Source: Solirubrobacterales bacterium
Lineage (GTDB): Bacteria; Actinomycetota; Thermoleophilia; Solirubrobacterales; Solirubrobacteraceae
Direction of reading: 5' to 3'
Assembly (NCBI GenBank): GCA_003244035.1
Contig: QHBV01000247.1
Coordinates: forward strand, 1 to 12,945
Length of the DNA stretch: 12,945 bases
Shown here piece by piece: positions 1 to 5,347 of this stretch (the stretch's first letter is position 1; every line of letters starts with the position of its first letter). A program made the translations under genes and the position numbers. Below the pieces are notes generated by a model. The model had not been told where the DNA came from. It saw nothing but the letters and a program-made list of their open reading frames with translations, and searched no databases.

Positions 1-522
1 CCGGACGTTGACAGAGAGGGCGGCGCCCATCGATCAGCCCGCGGCTGGTGAGCCGGTCGGCCAGCGGTGCGAGTCGTGCACCGGGCACGCCCAGTCGCTG
101 CGCGAGCTGTGCGATCGTCGCGTCGGGGTGATCGTGGCAACGGAGCAGCATCCAGCAGTCGGCGGGCGCGATCTCGACGCCGGCGCGCTCGCCAAGGCGC
201 TCGTAGATGCCGCGCCGGCTCTCGCGCCGGGCGAGCACTGACAGGGCCCGCTCGACCTCCTGCAGTGAGGTGCGCTGGGCGGGCATCGCGAACGTCTCGC
301 CGGGGTCGACCGCGGCCGTCGTACGTCGCAGTTCGATCTCGGGAAGCAGCCAGGCGAGGAGGAATGCGAGCGCCGCGATCGGAACGGCGATCAGGAACAC
401 GGTCTGCAGCGAGCTGGCGTAGGCATCGACGTAGCCGGTGTGGACCGCGGGCGGCAGCTTGGCGAGGGCTTGCGGGCTGACGCTCGACCCGCTCACGCCG
501 GCGGGCAGCTTGACCCCGGCGA
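1..522 (-). pseudogene. Frameshifted C-terminal part of the MFS transporter: last membrane helix plus MarR-like winged-helix domain, cut by the left edge
   Basis: From 520 down to the window edge a second minus-strand frame is open for 173 codons with no start of its own. It begins VKLPAGVSGSS, continues through a loop, and gives a hydrophobic helix (TVFLIAVPIAALAFLLAWLL) followed by PEIELRR. This is the usual end of DHA2 transporters. After a linker comes an alpha-helical region (SLQEVERALSVLARRESRR, then IYERLGERAGVEIAPADCWMLL) and a helix-turn-helix-like stretch (ATIAQLAQRLGVPGARLAPLADRL, then GLIDG). This resembles the MarR-type winged helix. Restoring one base after the GCC at 525-523 reads ATALAGVKLP and joins it smoothly to the upstream frame. 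The protein would be over 600 residues and is still open at position 1. Confidence 0.72.
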
Positions 523-1821
523 GGCGGTGGCGATGTTGCCGCTCAGCACATTGGCGAAGATCGCGCCGAACACGGCCGTCCCGAACGACCCGCCCATCGA
601 GCGGAAGAAGGTCGCGCCGGCGGTCGCAGCGCCGAGATCCTTGTAGTCGACCGCGCTCTGCACGGCGATCACCAGCACCTGCATCACGCCACCCAGGCCG
701 ATCCCGAAGACGAACATCGACAGCGAGCTCGCCAGCACCCCGGTCGAGGCACCCATCCGCGAGAGCAGGAACAGCCCAGCGGTCATGATCGCCGTCCCGA
801 GGATCGGAAAGACCTTGTAGCGCCCCCAGCGGCTGATCAGAAAGCCGGAGCCGATCGATGTCGTCAACAGCCCGGCCATCATCGGCAGCAGCCGCACGCC
901 GGAGACGGTCGGGTTGACACCCCTGACGACCTGCAGGAACAGTGCCAGAAACGTGATCGCGCCGAACATCGCAAAGCCGACCACGAACCCGATCGCGCTG
1001 CTCGTGGCGAACACGCGATTTGAGAACAGGCCGAGCGGCAGCACCGGCTCGGCCGCGCGCCGCTCGGCCAGCACGAACAGGACCACCAGCGCCACGCCGG
1101 CGCCCCCGAGCGCGAAGATCGCCGGCGAGCCCCATGCGTAGGTGGTGCCGCCGAGGCTGGTCAAGAGCACGAGGCTGACGGCCCCCAGGGCGATCAGCAC
1201 CGTGCCCAGGTAGTCGATCACGTGGTGCACGCGTGAGAGCGCTCCGGGAAGCACGGCGGACGTAACCAACAGCGCGATTGCGCCGATCGGTAGGTTCACG
1301 TAGAAGACCCAGCGCCAGGAGAGGTTGTCGACCAGCAGGCCACCGATCAGCGGCCCGACCACGGTGGTCACGCCGAACACGGCTCCGAACATCCCCTGGT
1401 AGCGCCCGCGGTCGCGCGGGGCGACGACGTCGCCGATGATCGTCTGCGCACCGATGATCAGCCCACCGCCTCCGATCCCCTGGACCGCGCGGAACGCGAT
1501 CAGCTCGACCATCGACTGGCTGATCCCCGCCAGCATCGAGCCCGCCAGGAAGATCACGATCGCGGCCTGGAAGAAGCGCTTGCGGCCATACATGTCGCCG
1601 AGCTTTCCCCACAGCGGCGTCGACGCGGTCGAGGCCAACAGATAGGCGGTCACCACCCAGGCCAGATGCGAGGCGCCGCCGAGGTCGCCCACGATCGTCG
1701 GCAGCGCCGTCGCGACGATCGTCTGATCGAGCGCGGCCAGCAGCATCCCGCTCATCAGCGCGCCGATAATCAGCCACAGTCGCCTGCCGGTCACGGGCGC
1801 CGGCCGCTGATCACTGCTCAC
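493..1821 (-). CDS. DHA2-family (EmrB/QacA-like) MFS transporter, main body, ends early by frameshift
   Basis: Predicted 14-helix drug:H+ antiporter-type exporter in the inner membrane. The N-terminal helix carries the DHA2 motif LDQTIVATALPTIVGDL (about residues 31-47). Motif A is GKLGDMYGRKR (72-82). A motif C-like GPLIGGLLVDNLSWRWVF segment follows, with regularly spaced hydrophobic helices to the end. I chose the GTG at 1821 because GAGAGG (1833-1828) sits 6 nt upstream; an in-frame ATG at 1848 gives nine more residues. The start lies inside the end of ribF (11-nt overlap), so the two are probably translated together. The frame closes with an unrelated tail (SPGSSCPPA) before the last helix. 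Reading continues in another frame from about 520, so this is probably one gene with a one-base deletion or an assembly error. The family is sure; the substrate is unknown. Confidence 0.88.
   Translation of the reverse strand: MSSDQRPAPVTGRRLWLIIGALMSGMLLAALDQTIVATALPTIVGDLGGASHLAWVVTAYLLASTASTPLWGKLGDMYGRKRFFQAAIVIFLAGSMLAGISQSMVELIAFRAVQGIGGGGLIIGAQTIIGDVVAPRDRGRYQGMFGAVFGVTTVVGPLIGGLLVDNLSWRWVFYVNLPIGAIALLVTSAVLPGALSRVHHVIDYLGTVLIALGAVSLVLLTSLGGTTYAWGSPAIFALGGAGVALVVLFVLAERRAAEPVLPLGLFSNRVFATSSAIGFVVGFAMFGAITFLALFLQVVRGVNPTVSGVRLLPMMAGLLTTSIGSGFLISRWGRYKVFPILGTAIMTAGLFLLSRMGASTGVLASSLSMFVFGIGLGGVMQVLVIAVQSAVDYKDLGAATAGATFFRSMGGSFGTAVFGAIFANVLSGNIATASPGSSCPPA
521..525 (-). other. Probable single-base deletion (frameshift site) in the MFS gene
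   Basis: The upstream frame reads GCC (525-523) then TCG CCG GGG, giving a short unrelated tail. The downstream frame reads GCC GGG GTC from 520 and gives conserved-looking transporter sequence. Only two bases (522-521) lie between the two sets of codons, so one base is missing. There is no long homopolymer here. The choice between a true mutation and a sequencing or assembly error cannot be made from this sequence. Confidence 0.65.
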
Positions 1822-2683
1822 CGCAAACCTCTCGGGCCCGCCGCACATCGAGCTGCATCTGCGTCACGAGCTCGTCCGCTGACTCGAACCGGCGTTCTCC
1901 GCGCAGGCGCTGGATGAAGTCGACCCGCAGGCTGTGCCCGTAGAGATCGACCTGCCGGTCGAGCAGATGTGCCTCTACCAGCACCGCGCGCCCCGTCCCG
2001 AACGTCGGTCGAACCCCCACGCTGACCGCGGCGCAGGCTCGGTTTGCCCTCGCGACATAGACACCGTGGCCGGGGCACACGAGCGCCTCGTCGGGAACGA
2101 GGTTGGCGGTCGGAAAGCCGAGCTCTCGCCCGCGCCTGTCGCCGACCACGACCTCGCCGCGCAGCTGGAACGGGGCGCCGAGGAAGCGTGCGGCGAGATC
2201 GACCTCGCCGGTCAGGACGAGCGCGCGGATGTGGCTCGAGGAGACGAGCTCGCCGTCGAGCTCGACCAGGGGGACGACACGGGTCTGAAAGCGTGGATCG
2301 GCGACCAGCATGCCGCTGTGACCGGCGGCTCGATGCCCGAAGCGGAAGTTCTCGCCGACCGAGACGCGGGTCGCACGCAGGCCCTGCACCAGCACGTGAT
2401 CGACGAAGTCCGCCGGGCTCTGGCGGGCGAAGCCCTCGTCGAACGGGATCACGACGAGCTCCTCGACCCCGAGCTCGGCGATCAGCTCGACCTTGACCTC
2501 GAGGCTCGTGAGCAGCTTCGGCGCCGCCTCCGGACGGATCACGCGCAGCGGGTGCGGCTCGAAGGTGAGCACCGTGTCGCTGCCACGGATCACCTCGCGA
2601 TGCCCGAGATGAACGCCATCGAACTCCCCGACGGCGATCTGGCGCGGGCGTGGCTCGGCGGCGCTCAGGGTCGTCACTCGCAT
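1811..2683 (-). CDS. ribF: Bifunctional riboflavin kinase / FMN adenylyltransferase (FAD synthetase) RibF
   Basis: Cytosolic enzyme that phosphorylates riboflavin to FMN and adenylates FMN to FAD. The 290-residue protein starts with the nucleotidyltransferase module: AVGEFDGVHLGH (17-28), TFEPHP (40-45), GENFRFGH (110-117) and SSSHIR (148-153). The riboflavin kinase barrel follows: GRELGFPTANL (185-195, with the PTAN Mg/ATP motif), HGVYV (206-210) and a likely catalytic Glu237 in VEAHLLD. The distance between HLGH and TFEPHP is short: only about 11 residues lie between them, where typical RibF has roughly 25. This looks like a lineage-specific loss and not damage, because both flanking motifs are intact. 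The ATG at 2683 follows GGTGAG closely; a GTG at 2677 is a possible alternative. The gene sits 21 nt after truB and overlaps the MFS gene. Confidence 0.95.
   Translation of the reverse strand: MRVTTLSAAEPRPRQIAVGEFDGVHLGHREVIRGSDTVLTFEPHPLRVIRPEAAPKLLTSLEVKVELIAELGVEELVVIPFDEGFARQSPADFVDHVLVQGLRATRVSVGENFRFGHRAAGHSGMLVADPRFQTRVVPLVELDGELVSSSHIRALVLTGEVDLAARFLGAPFQLRGEVVVGDRRGRELGFPTANLVPDEALVCPGHGVYVARANRACAAVSVGVRPTFGTGRAVLVEAHLLDRQVDLYGHSLRVDFIQRLRGERRFESADELVTQMQLDVRRAREVCGEQ
1828..1833 (-). promoter_or_regulatory. Ribosome binding site choosing the GTG start of the MFS gene
   Basis: GAGAGG lies 6 nt before the GTG at 1821 and inside the ribF coding region. It supports the GTG over the ATG at 1848, which has no comparable site. 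It also implies translational coupling with ribF. Confidence 0.6.
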
Positions 2684-2712
2684 CGGCTCACCCGCGGCAT
2701 CGACTCACCCGC
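2680..2712 (-). repeat. 17-nt tandem duplication spanning the truB stop and ribF start
   Basis: Two 16-nt copies with one mismatch lie at 2712-2697 (GCGGGTGAGTCGATGC) and 2695-2680 (GCGGGTGAGCCGATGC), with a period of 17. Each copy holds a GGGTGAG purine stretch and an ATG. The TGA in the first copy is the truB stop codon. The ATG in the second copy is the ribF start. The ATG in the first copy (2700) opens a nine-codon reading frame, stop included, that ends at 2674, just inside ribF. Confidence 0.7.
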
Positions 2713-3559
2713 GCAGCCCGACGATCGGCTTGACCGTGCGGCCGTCACCGCTCGGCGCCGCCAGCGCGACGAGACCCTCGGCATCGGTCAGCCGCACCAC
2801 TCCAGAGGCGTCCGCTGGCACAGCGACGCCGTGGCTCGCGCGGCGGGCATCGTCGGCTGGGAGTCGTACCTCGGGCAGGAAGCTCAGGGCATCGTCGAGC
2901 CCGATCACGCGCTCGGGATCGGCGTCCCCCACAGCAAAGCCACCGATGCCGGTGCGCCGCAAGCTCTCGCAGTAGGCATCTCCGAGCGAGGCGATCAAGC
3001 TGCGCACATAGGTCCCGGATGAACACGCGATCACGAAGCCACGGCGCGCATCGGCTCGCCAGGACTCGGAGAAGCGCTGGACCTCCACCTCGCGCTCGGG
3101 CAGTTGCACCGGAGCTCCCGCGCGCGCAAGCGCATAGGCGCGGCGGCCGCCGACCTTGATCGCCGAGAACGCCGGCGGGCGCTGCAGGATGCGCCCGACC
3201 GGCAGCTCGAGGTCGCCCTCTGGGACGATCCCCGTCTCGGTGATCTCTCCATCCGGGTCTCCCGTGGTCGATACCGCGCCGAAGCGCGCGGTCGCCTCGT
3301 AGGTCTTGGGCAGCGCCATCAGGTAGCGCTGCACGCGGGTCGCGCGGCCGATCAACACCAGCAGCAGCCCGGTCGCGAACGGATCGAGCGTCCCGGCGTG
3401 ACCGACCTTGATCCCTCGCCCCGCCCACCGCCGGACGGCGGCGACGACATCGTGCGAGGTGACCCCGGCAGGCTTGTCGTAAAGAATCACGCCCGGCAGC
3501 GTGAAGGGACGCGACGAAGTATCTGACGGTCCGGATGCGGCCGGGCTCCCGTCATTCAC
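2705..3559 (-). CDS. truB: tRNA pseudouridine-55 synthase TruB
   Basis: Isomerises U55 in the T-loop of tRNAs to pseudouridine in the cytosol. The family start motif LYDKPAGVTSHDVV is at about residues 26-39. The catalytic motif GHAGTLDPFATG is at 53-64, with Asp59 the expected nucleophile. KTYEATARFG and RPPAFSAIKVGGRRAY match the next conserved blocks. SSGTYVRSL matches the C-terminal RNA-contacting motif. The length (284 residues) is normal. The start is uncertain: GTG at 3559 is used here. An in-frame GTG at 3595 overlaps the DHH stop as GTGA and would add 12 residues, but it lies inside a 9-bp hairpin. Both starts give a Ser/Pro/Ala-rich N-terminal extension before the conserved fold, and neither has a clear ribosome binding site. 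Confidence 0.95.
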   Translation of the reverse strand: MNDGSPAASGPSDTSSRPFTLPGVILYDKPAGVTSHDVVAAVRRWAGRGIKVGHAGTLDPFATGLLLVLIGRATRVQRYLMALPKTYEATARFGAVSTTGDPDGEITETGIVPEGDLELPVGRILQRPPAFSAIKVGGRRAYALARAGAPVQLPEREVEVQRFSESWRADARRGFVIACSSGTYVRSLIASLGDAYCESLRRTGIGGFAVGDADPERVIGLDDALSFLPEVRLPADDARRASHGVAVPADASGVVRLTDAEGLVALAAPSGDGRTVKPIVGLRG

Positions 3560-3570
3560 TTCGTCGCGCT

Positions 3571-3598
3571 GGCGTGAGCTGCCGGCGGCGCTCACGCC
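3571..3598 (-). repeat. Perfect 9-bp inverted repeat (hairpin) at the DHH/truB junction
   Basis: GGCGTGAGC (3598-3590) and GCTCACGCC (3579-3571) are exact reverse complements around a 10-nt loop. The hairpin covers the DHH stop codon and the upstream candidate truB start. It is not followed by a U tract, so it is not an intrinsic terminator. It could process or stabilise the mRNA, or limit coupling between the two genes. Confidence 0.55.
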
Positions 3599-4599
3599 GC
3601 CGGCAGCTGCTCGGCGACCTGATCGCGCAGGAACGCGACGAGCTCGTCCCAGCCCATCGGCGTCGTGAACCCCGCCGCCTGGCGGTGACCACCGCCGCCC
3701 TGCGCGCGGGCGATCCGGGAGACGTCGATGCGCTCGTCGCTCGCCCGGAGCGAGACCTTGCGCAGCCGCCCGCCGTCGTGGTCGCCGATCCGATCGCGGA
3801 TCAGCGCCGCCACGGCGGTTCCCTGGACCGCGCGGAGATAGTCGACCACCCCTTCGGAGTAGCTCTCCTCGGCGCCGGATTCGGTGAAGTCGCTGGCGTT
3901 CAGCGCGGAGACCATCAGGCGCCCGTCGTCGTAGCGCTCGACGTTGGTGAGGCCCCTCGCGAGCAGCGCGAGCTTGCCGTAGGGAACCCCTTCGTACAGC
4001 CGCCGGTAGAGCTCGTGCGCCTTGACCCCGGCCTCGATCAGCTCGGCGGCCATCAGGTGGGCGCGCGCGCCGGTGTTCTCGTACATGAACCGGCCCGTGT
4101 CGGTGATCAACCCCACGTACAGCGCCTCCGCGATCGTGATCGTCGGCCCCACCCCGAGTCCGTGCATCAGCTCCCAGACGATCTCGGCCGTGCACGACGC
4201 CCCTGGGTCGACCAGGTTCACGGCGCCGAAGCAGGTGTTGTCGTGGTGATGGTCGATGTTGAGGATGTACGCGCCCGCTCGCTTGAACGCCTGCGCCGGG
4301 TTGCGCTCGAGGCTGCCACAATCCAGGAACACGATCGTCCGCTCGTCGCTGTCCGGCGGCTGCGCGCTCACCAGTCCGGGCAGCGCAAAGAAGCGGTACT
4401 CGGGGGGCAGGGGGAGATCATCCTCGCCGACGAACATCACGGCGTCCTTGCGCAGCGAGGTGAGGATCTCCTGCATTGCGATCAGCGAGCCGAGCGCGTC
4501 TCCGTCGGGTTTCTCATGCGTGACGACGATCAGCTTGCGCGCGCCGCGTAGCGCGTCGAGCACCTGCCGGCGATTGGCGCGGTCGCCGTTCTCAGCCAT
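3592..4599 (-). CDS. DHH/DHHA1 phosphoesterase, NrnA-type (nano-RNA / pAp phosphatase)
   Basis: Mn-dependent phosphoesterase expected to degrade nano-RNAs of 2-5 nt and/or dephosphorylate pAp (3'-phosphoadenosine-5'-phosphate). The DHH domain shows THEKPDGDALGS (27-38), FLDCG (91-95), the signature IDHHHDN (115-121) and YVGLITDTGRF (161-171). The DHHA1 substrate-binding domain ends with GGGGHRQAAGF (301-311). The length, 335 residues, is slightly above the roughly 310-320 of typical NrnA. The ATG at 4599 was chosen because GAGGAG (4612-4607) sits 7 nt upstream; the frame is open to 4647, but that extension is low-complexity coding shadow. The start overlaps the rbfA stop by 8 nt. The position between rbfA and truB is the usual one in this operon in Gram-positive and actinobacterial genomes. 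Which of the two activities dominates is not visible. Confidence 0.92.
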   Translation of the reverse strand: MAENGDRANRRQVLDALRGARKLIVVTHEKPDGDALGSLIAMQEILTSLRKDAVMFVGEDDLPLPPEYRFFALPGLVSAQPPDSDERTIVFLDCGSLERNPAQAFKRAGAYILNIDHHHDNTCFGAVNLVDPGASCTAEIVWELMHGLGVGPTITIAEALYVGLITDTGRFMYENTGARAHLMAAELIEAGVKAHELYRRLYEGVPYGKLALLARGLTNVERYDDGRLMVSALNASDFTESGAEESYSEGVVDYLRAVQGTAVAALIRDRIGDHDGGRLRKVSLRASDERIDVSRIARAQGGGGHRQAAGFTTPMGWDELVAFLRDQVAEQLPAA

Positions 4600-4984
4600 C
4601 CGCACGCTCCTCGCGCTGCGAGACGCCGGGCTCGAGCTGGGAGGCATCGAGCTCGCGAGCCAGCAAGCCGGAGATACGCATGCCGCGGTCGACCGAGTCG
4701 TCGTATTCGAAGCTAAGCGTCGGCGTGTGCTTGAGGATCAGCTCGGTGGCGAGTAGCCGCTGCAGGAAGCCGTGCGCGGAGCGCAGCCCGGCGAGGCTCT
4801 CCGAGCGCGTCTGCTGATCGCCGAGCACGCTCACGTAAACGCGGGCGTGGCGCAGGTCCGGGCTGGTCTTAACTGCTGTCACCGTCACGAATCCCACACG
4901 GGGGTCTGAAAGCTCCTTTGCGATCGCGTCGCCGAGCACGCCGCGCACGGCCTCGTCGACGCGCCGCATGCGTGCTGAGCCCAT
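4592..4984 (-). CDS. rbfA: 30S ribosome-binding factor A (RbfA)
   Basis: Late 30S assembly factor with one KH-type domain that binds near the 16S rRNA central pseudoknot. The 130 residues match the family along their length: RMRRVDEAVRGVLGDAIAKEL (5-25), DPRVGFVTVTAVKTSPDLRHARVYVSVLG (27-55), and LILKHTPTLSFEYDDSVDRG toward the end. The last 20 residues are an acidic, glutamine-rich tail. The ATG at 4984 has a GGGGG stretch upstream at workable spacing. It follows ylxP by 39 nt and overlaps the DHH gene by 8 nt, as expected for this operon. Confidence 0.95.
   Translation of the reverse strand: MGSARMRRVDEAVRGVLGDAIAKELSDPRVGFVTVTAVKTSPDLRHARVYVSVLGDQQTRSESLAGLRSAHGFLQRLLATELILKHTPTLSFEYDDSVDRGMRISGLLARELDASQLEPGVSQREERADG
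4607..4612 (-). promoter_or_regulatory. Ribosome binding site of the DHH phosphoesterase gene
   Basis: GAGGAG lies 7 nt before the ATG at 4599 and inside the last codons of rbfA. It decides the start over the open frame reaching 4647. Confidence 0.6.
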
Positions 4985-5023
4985 CCTATGCCCCCGCGGC
5001 CAAGCTTGGGTAAAGGGCGGCGG

Positions 5024-5338
5024 TCACGAGCGCAGATCCTCCACCGACGCCACCAACCGCTCCACCCGGGCACCCTCGGGGAAGCGCGCATGCAGCCACC
5101 GCTCGACGTTGTCGGTGGCGCTGAACAGGGCCGCAAGCGAGCCTCCGGTGAGCGCGGCGGTCAGCGTCGAGCGCTGCCACAGGTCGTGGTGGCCGGTCTC
5201 GGCGACGGTCGTGCCCAGTCGTCCGTGGAGCTGGGCCTTGACCGACGAGAGCTCCCTGCGCTTGCCCTTGAGGCTGCCGGCGTCGGGAAAGTGCAGATCG
5301 ATCACGAGCACCGCGACGAAGCCGTCCGCGGAGACCAC
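5024..5338 (-). CDS. ylxP: DUF503 protein, YlxP-like
   Basis: Small conserved protein of the nusA-infB operon with no settled function. In Gram-positive genomes it sits between infB and rbfA, exactly as here, and is suspected of a role near ribosome assembly. The 104 residues contain the family marks AVLVIDLHFPDAGSLKGKRR (9-28), the TVAETGHHDLWQRSTLTAAL block and C-terminal ERLVASVEDL. The start is GTG at 5338, 9 nt after the infB stop, with only a weak ribosome binding site (GCGGAT). This suggests coupling to infB translation. A few residues at the N-terminus (VVSADG) exceed the usual start. Confidence 0.9.
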   Translation of the reverse strand: MVSADGFVAVLVIDLHFPDAGSLKGKRRELSSVKAQLHGRLGTTVAETGHHDLWQRSTLTAALTGGSLAALFSATDNVERWLHARFPEGARVERLVASVEDLRS

Positions 5339-5347
5339 GATCCGCGG

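Noticed and set aside
2674..2700. Nine-codon open frame overlapping the ribF start as a real leader peptide gene
   Set aside because: Too short to support as a gene. It is noted only as a consequence of the tandem duplication.
1934..3022. 362-codon plus-strand open frame opposite ribF and truB
   Set aside because: A shadow of two well-supported enzymes, with no motifs of its own.
3596..4321. Upstream extension of the truB frame
   Set aside because: It lies fully inside the DHH gene in another frame and encodes Arg-rich low-complexity sequence. The TruB fold begins after 3559.
5000..5009. CCAAGCTTGG palindrome between ylxP and rbfA
   Set aside because: A 10-bp palindrome with no loop, spacing or promoter context; likely chance.
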